DNA from: Plazaster borealis
Lineage: Eukaryota; Echinodermata; Asteroidea; Forcipulatida; Labidiasteridae
Direction of reading: 5' to 3'
Length of the DNA: 64,000 bases
Assembly: GCA_021014325.1 (NCBI GenBank)
Contig: CM037461.1
Coordinates: 3,187,501 to 3,251,500 of the forward strand
Both the position numbers and the translations under genes were made by a program. Shown in pieces: positions 1 through 13,600 of the stretch. The notes under the pieces were generated by a model. It was given only the letters and a program-made list of their open reading frames with translations. It was not told where the DNA came from and did not search any database. Position 1 is the stretch's first letter; the number at the start of each line of letters is the position of its first letter.

Positions 1-255
1 TTGTTGTCCTTGAAGCAAACGGTCTCGCAGAAATTCAAAGGTTTCCAAATATTGATCAAAGTGATATCAATAAAATAAAACCAAAGTTTTGATGCGAGAA
101 GTGTGTGCAGCAAAGTGAAAGTAACATCCAGAATTTGTTCAAGCATATCGTCGAGTGATATTGATCTACCTGCTAAACATCATGCATAAAGTGCCGACAA
201 GTATACACAGTGCCATTTCTAAACTTGCCTATGATGGCGATGGCAACCAATTTGT

Positions 256-302
<47 letters not shown>
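256..302. repeat. (TTG)n microsatellite
   Basis: About 15 uninterrupted GTT/TTG units. Read in one frame they give poly-cysteine, which is a translation artefact. Confidence 0.95.
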
Positions 303-565
303 CAACGATCGAGGTCAATTTCGAGAGTTTTTTCTTGAACCTAAAAGCTATGGTGGCTCCATCCTCAAGACTCCACACTAAGGGGGACCCAACCCTCTAC
401 CCATGTTTGTTATTTTTGTGATGTAGAGAGTATGTCAATCCTTTGGAATTTGACGACCTAGAAATAGGTCCTGTAGACTCTAAACCAAGGGGGAGAACCA
501 GACCAACTGGCCCCAGTTATTTATTTGTTGTAATGAAGAGAGTGTGTTACTAAAAAAATAGGGAT

Positions 566-1033
566 ACCGCCAACATTAGGGCTGTATAACTCAGTTGACA
601 GAGCACCGACACATTAACTCGGATGTCGCAGGTTCAAGTCCTCTATAGTAATTTTTCGTTGTTTAAAGGCACTGAACACGTTTGGTAATTGTCAAAGACC
701 AGTGTTCTCACTTGGTGTATCCCAACATATGCATAAAATAACAAGCCCGTGAAAATTTGGGCTCAATTGGTCATTGAAGTTGCAAGAAAATGATGAAAGA
801 AAAAACACCCTTGTTGTACAAATTTGTGTGCTCTCAGATAGGAATAAAAGGCTTCTTGCAAGAAGTTTTTATTATTTTAGTGAGAAATTACCTCTTTAAA
901 AAAAAGCCTACAACTTCAGAGGGAGTCGTTTCTCACAATGTTACTATGAACAGCTCTCCGTTGCTCGTTAACAAGTAAGTTTTTATGCTAATATATATTT
1001 TGAGTAATTACCAAACGTGTACAGTGCCTTTAA
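566..1033. repeat. tRNA-headed SINE piece followed by TTAA-type MITE
   Basis: 566-655 is a SINE head: box A-like TATAACTCAGTTGACAGAGC and box B GGTTCAAGTCC. A complete MITE (663-1033) follows, bounded by TTAA, with ends AAAGGCACTG and CAGTGCCTTT and a central hairpin (AAGGCTTCTTGCAAGAAGTT). The rest of 1-2599 is GEN1 downstream DNA with a TTG microsatellite at 256-302 and no gene I can support. Confidence 0.8.
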
Positions 1034-2599
1034 CACAAAAGTTATTTAAAATTTACCCAGTCAGTTTACAACTCGTTTTGTGTGGTGTACAGTGTCTGCA
1101 AGTATTCTCAAATATAACTGCCTTATACCGAGGCGGGGAGGGGGTTCATCGAGCCTCTTAACTAGGGGGATAACCAGACTCATTGCCCTAGTTCTTTATT
1201 TGTTGACTGTGAAAATTATCAAGAAAAATACAATCAAAATAACCTTTGAAAGTTGCAGTTGAATACAGTGCCTACTTGTTGAGAAAACAGCAAAAATCTT
1301 TGAGTGTTTTTTTATCAAGAATATAAAATACATCAACGTTTAGTGAGGTGACAAGGGTGTACCAACCGCATCTCTGGCCGTGTTGAGGGCAGCATTCAAA
1401 CGGGCACCATGTAAAGATTTTACAATAAATTAGAGTGTTGATTAATTTGTTATTCATTGTCGTTCTTGTTTGTTTCACAAGAATTGTCCATGTTATAAAT
1501 AAAACAAATTGCATCTATAAGTTGTTTATTTTAGTTTAAGTATATAGTTTGTGATTGACAACGAAGTTGTTTTGGGGTACAGACGCACTTGTTTTATTTG
1601 TTTTTATCAAGAAAAAGTTTATTTCCATACTCTCAAACAAGCGAGAATAACGTAACGAATCAGAAACAAGGTAAATTAACCAATTAATGAAGTGAAATTA
1701 AACAGTATAGTAGAAAGAGTACAGAGGCTGATTAACTACGTCAAAACTTTTAGAAATTAGCTCTAGGACAAGACGGACGGCAAAAGAGACAAAAGACTAC
1801 ACTGCGAAATGATTTTGAAGTGTTAACAAGTAACTGGAAACGGAGGCCAATTCTTAATATCAGATCTTCTTTGTTGATAATTTGTTAAGTTTATTTTACT
1901 TTCATAGATTTCATTGCTAAATTTCCCCTTCCTAAAAATATGATATCATTTTTAAAGCCATAACTACTTCAAACTAAAATATTTGAAGAAACAGAATCAG
2001 GCAAACGAAAAAGTAAATAACCAACCTCATTCCCGGATGTGATCGTTCTCAAAGCGCCACTTTTTCCCAGCATGCCTTATTCGCTCTTAACCCCTTGGAA
2101 TTGGTTCATTAAATTGTGCCAGAATCTGGAACATTTTAATTAGGCCTGTGGCCTATCCACTCTACGCACCCGCTCAAGTATGGTAATCCGCAAAAGAGCC
2201 ATCAAGTCAAAGAGCAACTGGTCCCCTCTCATTCTTCTTTGATCTTGTGATATGTCTAACTGTATGCAGTTTAGGATGATCGTGTAAAAACTTGATTCAT
2301 TTGAAATGGAATTGCGGCGAAATACTTACATTTTGACACGCGCGTACTAAGCGCCCTACAAGCACCATACAAGCGTTGTTAACAGGCGTGCATGCAAGGT
2401 AGTCACTTTTGGGAGCAAATCAACCTTGTTTTTCAGTACATCCATACCAGGGCTACGGGTTAGTGACGAGAGGTATCGATTTGGCGCGCTGCCCATGGTA
2501 AAGAGGCTGGTCAATAACAGTTGAGACCAACTTGGTCCTGAAAGTTCAAATAAGCGTGAGACTCGTTAGGTTGTTTACACTTTTTGAAAAATCTTTCAT

Positions 2600-4692
2600 T
2601 CAGTTTTGAACTATCCCAATGTCATCTTCGTTATTATCAAATAGCTCCAGAAGAACTTTTCTGTCCCTTTTAAGTTTGTTTCCAAAATCCACTCCACTTT
2701 TCATTGAAGTCACGGCAGACAACACTCCTTTGTTATCTCGTCCGCCATGTTTAATTCTTAATCTGTCCATAAGTGAGACAGGACTATTCTCATAGTCATG
2801 AGACAACGTTTGTGATTGGCTGCTACGAGGAGTTGCTGAAAGGTGATTGGCTCTTAAGTTCTTTTTCAATTGAGATGACATGCATACGGAGCTGTTTGAC
2901 TGACATGGTGAGACAGTCTCTCTGATTGGAGGTTCTCCGTGTACGAAACCATGTGATTGGCTGAAACTTTCAAGGGGTGTTTCATCACACAGAATAGGGG
3001 TGTCAATATCAACAGGGGGAGGGGCAAAGGTCTGGTATAGATATTCAGATGAAGTCTGCCTGGAAATATGACTAGGTGACCCATTGGCAGAATTGTCCTG
3101 ATTTGAACCATCTTTAATAGGTATGAGAATTCTGGATTCCTCATTGGTTTCCAATTCCTCTTCATCAAACTGCTGCCAATCCCCTCTGATCGTATCCAGT
3201 TTAGGTCCGTCAAGACTTCCAAGTTTACTTGCAACAGGCCTTGAGATTGTAAATGTATCTTCATTATCATCTCTCGTACCTATAAGATGTTTCTGCATCA
3301 TCAAGCAGCAAGATGACTTCTGATCAGGAATACTTTCTTCTTTGCTTTTCTCTGTACGAGGATCTTCGTTCTCTGTCTCGGTGTTCACCTCATCGTCTGT
3401 GAAGAGGAAACCATGGTCAGTGTGTGTGAATCGTTGCAGTGGTTCTGACTTATTACCAGACTTCCAATCACCATCTGTCATAAGTCTAGTTTCTGTCCTG
3501 CCATTAACTGAAAAATCTGTTTCATCCGAGGAGAGGAGGCTATCATCCTCATCAAGCATCTTGGTAAAATCAAACTTGAGACTGAAGTTTGGGTCGCCGT
3601 TGATGACAGACGCTGAAGATGGTTTTCCTTGAACTTCTCCAGAAAAACAATCCGAGGAATTGTAGATTTGATGGTCTTTAACTTGCCTTGGTCTGTCTAC
3701 ATGCACAAAGTTACTGACATCATCTCCTGAACTGTCTTTAAGAGAATCTCTAGTGGTAGTCTTAACATCGGACCTCTCCAAGACTTCCATCACACTGAGA
3801 TCAAGAAGCATGCTGTCATCCTCAGAAAGCATCTTTGTCATCTCAAAACAAAGATTAAAGTTTGAAGTGGTGCCTTGGAGCCGAGATAGTGGTGGTCGTA
3901 TATCTTGAGGCACTTGAGGGCACTCTTCATCCACCGAAGTGGTAGAATCATCTAGTGAGGCGAGAAGTTTCTTAAGACGCTTTCGTTCACTTACGGCAAG
4001 TACTTTTCTCTTCTCATTGGCAGAAGAGCTTGGCATTGCAGCCGATGATGAGGCTGAGCGATGTTTCTTTTGATGTTTTTCTTTTTTCTTATGTGGCTTC
4101 CCCTTAACTTTTTGAGGAGACTCTGTTCGGTAGGCCGCTAAATTAGTTTCTTCTGTTTTTGAAGAAGTTAAACATTTGTGTTGATCTTTCTTCTTATCTG
4201 TCAAGGTATCATCATCATCCATAAAGACTTCACACGGTGATGAATTTTGAGAGTTGCTTGTCTTTTGCATAAGTGACACATTATCGTCTCTATTGAAGAA
4301 TAAGTTCAAGTCCGTTTTCCTGTCCATTTTCTCAGATAGCTTCTTCAATCTTAAAGCAACTCGTACACTCAGCTCCGAAGTGAATGTTATATCTGAAGTC
4401 GACATTGAGCGCTGTACATCATCGTTGCATTTGAGCCGATGATGCTTATCTAATTGCTCACCTTCTTCGGAGACCTCGGGAATCTGAGCGCAACTCCCAA
4501 GACATGACTCGTCTATCCTGGAGGACACCCTTGCTTCAGCAGCATCTGGTGAGGTCGAACGTTGCACTAAGCTTAAATCTGAAACAGCTGATGCAAGTGC
4601 ATCAACCTCGTCAAAGTTTGCTGAAGGACTCTCGCTCCGATCGCTACTGCCTGAGACGAGACATTGGCTTGGTTGGGCAGCATTCTTCTTAC
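2600..4692 (-). CDS. GEN1: GEN1 last coding exon (disordered acidic C-terminal tail)
   Basis: Residues 496-1192 and TGA at 2600-2602; acceptor CAATTTTAG. The tail is rich in Ser, Asp and Lys and looks disordered. It has a basic patch (about VKGKPHKKKEKHQKKH), two related acidic motifs (NFNLCFEMTKMLSEDDS and NFSLKFDFTKMLDEDDS), and a final SLMDRLRIKHGG, which resembles the end of vertebrate GEN1. Antisense open frames across it are shadows. Confidence 0.94.
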
Positions 4693-7600
4693 CTAAAATT
4701 GAAAATATGAAACATAGCTTTGAACAAACTAATTTTGAGGTTGAACAAAGAAAAATTTACTGGGGCAGGACTTGAAGCTGCGACCTTTGGATTATTACAT
4801 GCCAGCACTCTTAGTCTACCAACTGAGGTGATTTCATTTTAGTTAATTCATTTAATTTCATTCATTTTAGTTGTGAAGCCAAGGACTCTCAGAAAAGTGA
4901 ACTTAATCACTGCACTAGCCAAGAAACCAATGGAGAGAAGACAAGGAAGGAAGTTTCAGTTTTGGATGTGGGAAGAAAACCCCAGAGAAATACTCCAAGG
5001 AAAAACCCACGCAATCAGGAAGGGACTGAAAACCCAATCCACGTAGTGCCCCCGCGTGATTCAAACCAGGGTCCTAGAGGTGGAAGGTGAAGAAAGATAC
5101 CACTACGCCAACCCGACCACCCTCTGCTGCTGCTTCCCAGGTTGTATTGTACACTTTAGGTGTGATCCCCGGCTATACAGCAGTTCAGGTTGAATGGCAA
5201 CTGACTGGCAACCCCCCCCTCCCGAAAGAAGATAATGACGAAGAAGTGAGACCGCCAACATTAGGGCTATTAGAAAGCTCAGTTTTTGAGACTGTTGACA
5301 CATTTGACGAATAGTCAAATTTGAAATGAAAAAAAAAAAGGGATAAAACTACCTCTGATGCCTGTATTCATAAACTGACCTTTCTTATGGGGTTTGGCCG
5401 CCTGCTTTTCCTCCTCGAAGGCTCTCATTACGTCTGGGAAGGCCTTGGTAAAGAGTTCCTCCTTTTCAATGGTGGTCAGGTACTCTTGCTCCAATAAAGG
5501 TATCCCAGCTGCTCAAGAGAATGCACAAGTTGTGTCTGAGCGTAGTTTTATATATATTTGCCAAAAAGCAGTACAATGGTTTTCACAAAATTTATTACCA
5601 TAATGAAGAAATGGTAGACTTTGGGGAGCTAGGGTAGCAGTAGGATTACACACTTTTGTTCCGAAACCTCTGTGCGCCAACACCCCTAATATATCTTCCT
5701 AACCCTAACCCAACCCCAACCCCATCGTGTAGATCACAAAGAATTATAGGAATATAGGCTTGATGGAACATAGGGGTGTTGCACATAGAGCAGTCACCAG
5801 CAGTAGACACATTTGATGCTCGATAGGTGGCAGGGTGTGGCAGGGTGTGGCAGGGTGTGGCGTGTCGTGGCCGAGTGGTCTAGTTCACTGAACCCAAGCT
5901 CTGGTGTTGTCAGCAGCAGAGTGTGGGTTCGAATCCCGGCCGTGACACTTGTGCCCTTGAGCAAGGCACTTAACCATAATTGCTTCTGAAAAGTTGGGAA
6001 GGTAGTGCATTCTGCTCTACCAGCCAGGCTCCTAGTGGATGATACCCATGTCTACATCCTTATGGACTGTGAAGGGGGTAGGTGGCAACGTGCCCCTGGT
6101 GAAAGTATAAGTCACCTTGAAGTGGCCGCCCGGCCTTGTGAGTTGGGCGATATCTCATAATAAAAAATAATTTAAAAAGTGTGCACCCCCCCCCCCGCCA
6201 CCTTTTGTGTCTTCATTATGTTCTGGGAACCTCATGAGTTCTTTAGAGGATTTTATGGGCGGGGGGTACTTCTGTACAAAAGGAAAATATTGTGTTGTAG
6301 TATGGAAACATTGGGGGAACACCCTCTGCTACAAATTGGACATACCAGGTCCACTGTTTTCTCAATTCCCAGCATGCTCACATTTTTTAAAAACAAAATG
6401 ATTTACACGGTAAGTCTGCTGCCACCTAGTCCAGAAAAATCTCCAATTGTTTTCGTTTTTGTTTCTTTGAAGGGTTAGAAAATGGATTTCGTTTTCATTC
6501 ACTGCTAGCTACTGGCGTGTCGTGGTTGACCGGTCTACGATATCGGACCAAGTTCTTCTTACTATTATAGAATTATTTTCAATTTTTTTTTCTCTGAATA
6601 CATTTTGACAAATAATGCTATTTCAAAACAAAAAAACCCTAAACATCCCCGTACAAAAATGTACAGATCCATTTTTCTCAGAATGATGTCATCAGATGTT
6701 TTGGTTGTTTTGCACTGGAAGGGTATTGGCAATAAACACCATTTTAAAGTGAGAAGAGAGACTTGTAATTTTTTCCACAATCACTTGAGGACTATTGGAA
6801 AATGAGTACAACACAAAATTGAATTGGTAATTTTCCTTCCTCTTTAAAGGTATCGTACACGTTTGGTAATGACTCAAAACAGATATTAGCATAAAAACTT
6901 ACTTGGTAACAAGCAACGGAGAGCTGTTGGTAGTATAAAACATTGTAGGAAACGACTCCCTCTGAAGTAACGTAGTTTTTGAGAAAGAGGTAATTTCTCA
7001 CTAAAATAATAAAAACTTCTTGCAAGAAGTTTTTATTCCTACCTGAAAGCACAAAAATTTGTACAACAAGGGTGTTTTTTCTTTCATCATTTTCTTGCAA
7101 CTTCGATGACCAATTGAGCCCAAATTTTTACAGGCTTGTTATTTTATGCATATGTTGGGATACACCAAGTGAGAACACTGGTCTTTGACAATTTCCAAAC
7201 GTGTTCAGTGCCTTTAAGATCTGGTACCTTGTTTATGCCAATGAATCTCGACGCATGCTACACCCTGTTTGGTTCGTCTCTTGACCACAGCAGCTGGTGT
7301 GAGGTGGAGGGCCGGGTCAGCAGGATGGCCGGACGCTATGGCCCTCAGGTCCCATAAGGTGACCAAAGGAAGAACCTTCTCAACCGTGTACTCCACTGGC
7401 CACTCCATCTTGACTGCAATGAATTTCTGTAATCAATTAATCAATCAATCAATTAATCAATCAATTAATCAATCAATCAATCATTCCGAAAATTAATCAA
7501 TCAATCATCAGGCATTTTTAGTGTTTCTTTGTTCTAGTTGCCTAATTTGAAAAAACTACAACAATAATACTGGTGGCGAAGTCATTAGAGTGTGGATTTG

Positions 7601-10600
7601 AACCCCGGTCATAACACTTATTATGTCCGTGAGCAAGACACTGAACTATAATTGCTTCTCTTCACCTAGGAGTAAACGTGCATCTGTGAGGGTAGAGATG
7701 GTTCTTGTGATTGATTTAGCTTGGTGTGCTACAAACTTGTTCTGTTAAAACACTTGGATCCCTTTTGTTAAAGTCCTCGGTTTCAACGGGTAGACATGCT
7801 CACACACACACACACACACACACAAACATTTGCAATGATTTCTTGTCAAGAAAAGTATCAATGAAGAGAAATTCAAACAATCCTGAATGACAAATATACA
7901 TAAGAGTCCATTTTCAAGAAATGGCCGTTTCATTTTATTGAAATTGTTACTCTGAGCACCATATGTAAATGGGTTTATCGTTCATTCAACAATGAAAGCT
8001 GTGATGGAAAATTGATACTCTACTTAAGGGCTTAAAATCTACACTGGACAGCAGGCCCGAGGCCGGTTCGGCGGACTTGCGTTTTTGTTCAAATGTTGCC
8101 TTTTAGTCTGATAAAAATCTGTCAATTCTGTTGAGTATTGACGAATACATACCCATAATACCAATGAGATCAATCGTCTCGAAGTGCTTGTTAAAATTAA
8201 AACAGTTCAAACTGTTAAACTGTGTAAGATTTTTTTCTTCTCATTTATGGTCTTGTAAAAGGAAATTCTGTTCCAGTCAATATTTTCAGTTACAAGCCCT
8301 GCAATCTTGTGGATTTCACCATCAAATACCAAATTCGAGCCCTGTATCGTACTATAGACCCATTGCACAACGCGCAGCGTGCTCACATGCGCGTATCCTG
8401 GGTGTCATTTTGGGTGTCAAAATCGTACACAAACATGCACAAAAAGAGAGTTTTGACACCCAAAATGACGCGCATTGTCGAAGGCGCGTTCCGGGGTCTA
8501 TAGAAATCAATAGATCCCCCTTGCATAACGCGAAACGCTATAGATACGCTGAAGTCACGCGCACGTTTTAACGCACAAAGAACAGCTATCGTCCCATGAT
8601 CTGCCTCCTTTTTGAGAGTGTGACGTCATATGCAATGGGTCTATATTTACTTTGCAGCAGAATAAGGGATATTGGATTTGAGGCATTGCATGGTGAGGTA
8701 TCAATATATTTTTAGTTTGTGGTAACACCATGTGTATATCTACTTGCTAGGTAGATTTTGTTCTTTGAGAACTTGTCTTGCTTTTTATTCTACTGCCGCA
8801 GAGTAGAACATTCGGAATTCGGGGGACTTCTCAGTTCTTAAATCTACTTGCTAGGTAAATTTTGTTCTATGAGAACTTGTCTTGCTTCTTATTCTACTAC
8901 CGCAGAGTAGAATACTCGGAATTCGGGAGACTTCTCAGTTCTGAAAAGAACTGTCCTTCTTATTAACTACTACCTGGACGGGAGGTAGGAAATCGGGCGG
9001 GACTACTACTTTCGCTACGCGGATCGGGGGACTTCTCGTTAATAACTACACTGCCGCGGAATGAGTCTAAATAGGTCTCTGAGGTCTCCGAATATTCTAC
9101 TCTGCGGCAGTAGAATAATACGCAAGACAAGTTCTCATAGAACAAAATTTACCTAGCAAGTAGATTTAAGAACTGAGAAGTCCCCCGAATTCCTAATATT
9201 CTCCTCTGCGGCAGTAGAATAATACGCAAGACAAGTTCTCATAGAACAAAATTTACCTAGCAAGTAGATTTAAGAACTGAGAAGTCCCCCGAATTCCGAA
9301 TATTCTACTCTGCGGCAGTAGAATAATACGCAAGACAAGTTCTCATAGAACAAAATTTACCTAGCAAGTAGATTTAAGAACTGAGAAGTCCCCCGAATTC
9401 CTAATATTCTCCTCTGCGGCAGTAGAATAATACGCAAGACAAGTTCTCATAGAACAAAATTTACCTAGCAAGTAGATTTAAGAACTGAGAAGTCCCCCGA
9501 ATTCCGAATATTCTACTCTGCGGCAGTAGAATAATACGCAAGACAAGTTCTCATAGAACAAAATTTACCTAGCAAGTAGATTTAAGAACTGAGAAGTCCC
9601 CCGAATTCCTAATATTCTCCTCTGCGGCAGTAGAATAATACGCAAGACAAGTTCTCATAGAACAAAATTTACCTAGCAAGTAGATTTAAGAACTGAGAAG
9701 TCCCCCGAATTCCGAATATTCTACTCTGCGGCAGTAGAATAATACGCAAGACAAGTTCTCATAGAACAAAATTTACCTAGCAAGTAGATTTAAGAACTGA
9801 GAAGTCCCCCGAATTCCGAATATTCTACTCTGCGGCAGTAGAATAATAAGCAAGACAAGTTCTCATAGAACAAAATATATCTAGCAAGTAGATTTAAGAA
9901 TTGAGAAGTCCCCCGAATTCCTAATATTCTCCTCTGCGGCAGTAGAATAATACGCAAGACAAGTTCTCATAGAACAAAATTTACCTAGCAAGTAGATTTA
10001 AGAACTGAGAAGTCCCCCGAATTCCGAATATTCTACTCTGCGGCAGTAGAATAATAAGCAAGACAAGTTCTCATAGAACAAAATATATCTAGCAAGTAGA
10101 TTTAAGAACTGAGAAGTCCCCCGAATTCCTAATATTCTCCTCTGCGGCAGTAGAATAATACGCAAGACAAGTTCTCATAGAACAAAATTTACCTAGCAAG
10201 TAGATTTAAGAACTGAGAAGTCCCCCGAATTCCTAATATTCTCCTCTGCGGCAGTAGAATAATACGCAAGACAAGTTCTCATAGAACAAAATTTACCTAG
10301 CAAGTAGATTTAAGAACTGAGAAGTCCCCCGAATTCCGAATATTCTACTCTGCGGCAGTAGAATAATAAGCAAGACAAGTTCTCATAGAACAAAATATAT
10401 CTAGCAAGTAGATTTAAGAATTGAGAAGTCCCCCGAATTCCTAATATTCTCCTCTGCGGCAGTAGAATAATACGCAAGACAAGTTCTCATAGAACAAAAT
10501 TTACCTAGCAAGTAGATTTAAGAACTGAGAAGTCCCCCGAATTCCGAATATTCTACTCTGCGGCAGTAGAATAATAAGCAAGACAAGTTCTCATAGAACA

Positions 10601-13600
10601 AAATATATCTAGCAAGTAGATTTAAGAACTGAGAAGTCCCCCGAATTCCTAATATTCTCCTCTGCGGCAGTAGAATAATACGCAAGACAAGTTCTCATAG
10701 AACAAAATTTACCTAGCAAGTAGATTTAAGAACTGAGAAGTCCCCCGAATTCCGAATATTCTACTCTGCGGCAGTAGAATAATAAGCAAGACAAGTTCTC
10801 ATAGAACAAAATATATCTAGCAAGTAGATTTAAGAACTGAGAAGTCCCCCGAATTCCTAATATTCTCCTCTGCGGCAGTAGAATAATACGCAAGACAAGT
10901 TCTCATAGAACAAAATATATCTAGCAAGTAGATTTAAGAACTGAGAAGTCCCCCGAATTCCGAATATTCTACTCTGCGGCAGTAGAATAATAAGCAAGAC
11001 AAGTTCTCATAGAACAAAATATATCTAGCAAGTAGATTTAAGAATTGAGAAGTCCCCCGAATTCCTAATATTCTCCTCTGCGGCAGTAGAATAATACGCA
11101 AGACAAGTTCTCATAGAACAAAATTTACCTAGCAAGTAGATTTAAGAACTGAGAAGTCCCCCGAATTCCGAATATTCTACTCTGCGGCAGTAGAATAATA
11201 AGCAAGACAAGTTCTCATAGAACAAAATTTACCTAGCAAGTAGATTTAAGAACTGAGAAGTCCCCCGAATTCCGAATATTCTCCTCTGCGGCAGTAGAAT
11301 AATAAGCAAGACAAGTTCTCAAAGAACAAAATCTACCTAGCAAATAGATATACACATGGTATTACCGCAAACCAAACATATAAGAATAAGGGATGATTGC
11401 AAAATTAAATTGGCAGTAATTCAAGGTTAGCCTCAATATTTTTAATAGATTTTCCAGGGTTATATGGGACTCAACCTCTGAGTTACTGCTTGTTTAATTC
11501 TGCATTTTTCCCTAACAATGGCCTTTGAAGCTACCAACCTCTGTGTTGAGAAGTTTGGGTCGTCTCCACTTCAGTTTCTTAACTGGACACCTGTCCTTCA
11601 CTGACCTATATTCGTCTATGACTGGCCTACTGGGAAAGCTACGGTCAGCACAAGCCTTCCTGGAGTTAAGAAAAGAGAAGGGATTAAAGGCACCGGACAC
11701 GTTTGGTAATTACTCAAAATATATATTCAGGATTTACCCTTGACTTTTTCAGTGACTGGCCAGCAGGACCAGTCAGTTTGTCACTTCACTGGTCCGCCAG
11801 CTTATTTAACTAGTCCATATTTTCAGGTTTTCTTTCAACATTGTCATTAGCGTGGGACTTGTAATTTGAACTAATATGAAGCGGTTTACATATAGGGATT
11901 GGACTTCAGCAATAAACTAGACTTGATTCAAGTCCCGTTCTCGTGCGAGAGGTCCCCAAGCATATCGCGCCAACTAGCAAACAAGCCGTACGGTGCGCGC
12001 TCGCCGTCAAAATGTGGTCCCGAGAATGGGACTTGATGAGGTCGTTTCTTACACTGCACGTTGTTATTGGAAAATCTCCCCAAATGGGGAGATGAACAAA
12101 ACCAATGGGAGCGTGGAAGCGCTGCCCCGCCGGTAAAATATTCATTACACTCTGTGACATCACAGTGCAAGACATTGTAAGTGCACGCGTCTTATTGCGG
12201 TGACACGTGGGGGGCGGGCAAACTCATCAGCAGGCAAGTGGGTGTCGGTACAAAAGTCGTTGAATTGCACTTCCCAAAGTTCAAATTTTGCAAACAAAAC
12301 CGACCCAAATGTATGTTACAACATATTAACTTAAATTTTAATGAACATTCAGTGCTTTCTTTTTATAATTAATTGGTTATTCAAAAATGTATTTCAATCC
12401 TCATCTAAGTACTTAACCCCCACAAATAACAAATGAACGAGTCTTCTTTTTGAATGCGTTTGATTGGACAACACGTATAACGCAGCAAGTTTACCTACAT
12501 TCATAAGTGAATACATTTACATATCAGGCGACTGCGGCATCGTCAAGTCCCTGTCCCGCGTGCGGAACAGGTTGGGGAATGCAGACCATTACAAAACAAT
12601 AGTTTTCTGGCGATGGCACGGGATTGGGAGTTGAGTCAAGTCTAGCAATAAACTAGCCAGCAGGACTAGTTGGACAGAATTCTGACTGGTCCTCAGGTGT
12701 TTTAACTGGCATTTGGCCGGCGGACCACTGCTAAGGGAGAACGCTGATATAAGCATAAAAACTGACTTGGTAACGAGCAACAGAGAGCTGTTGATAGTAT
12801 AAAACATTGTGAGAAACGACTCCCTCTGAAGTAACGTAGTTTTTGAGAAAGAGGTAATTTCTCACTAAAATAATAAAAGACTTCTTGCAAGAAGCCTTTT
12901 ATTCCTATCTGAAAGCACCCAAATTTGTACAACAAGGTTGTTTTTTCTTTCATCATTTTCTTGCAACTTTGATGACCAATTGAGCCCCAATTTTCACAGG
13001 CTTGTTATTTTATGCGTATGTTGGGATACACCAAGTGAGAACACTGGTCTTTGACAATTACCAAACGGGTTCAGTGCCTTTAAAGACGCGATGGATGGGC
13101 AATGTCTCAGAGTAGCGTGGAGTGTGGTGGTCGAGCTTTCTAGCGCACCGAACTTGAGTTCTGGTGTTGAAACCTGGACACTATTATCAAAACGTAAAAA
13201 TAAAACTAACAGCAGCTGAACACAACATCGAAGAAGTATCCTACTAAAGATCACGTACAAGGACAGACAAAAAGTAAAAACAAAACAAATAAACTGAGCA
13301 GGACACATAAACTGCAGAACAGATAACCGTTGGAACTCATTAATCTACCACTGGACGCCATATGGGAACAAATGAAATAGAGGGCGCCAGAGAAAAAGAT
13401 GGACGAGACCAGCTGCAACAATACTGGGGGACAGTCAACGAGCTGCAACATAATAATAATAATAAAACGCAGTTCTTATAGTGCTCTCCCGATGGGTGTC
13501 TCAAAGCGCTCAGTATTTTTTCCTACAAGGTAAGTGGAGTTACGTATTGAAGTATGAGACCTATTCCTTTGCATAGCACCATGTAATGGTTTACAAGGTG

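Noticed and set aside
155..421. Small protein with a poly-cysteine run
   Set aside because: The run is a TTG microsatellite; no conserved sequence around it.
8131..8571. 146-codon plus-strand open frame
   Set aside because: It crosses into an inverted-repeat element, has no family match, and lies antisense in a GEN1 intron.
8659..11394. CRISPR array
   Set aside because: Units are contiguous 104-bp repeats without unique spacers, in an animal intron.
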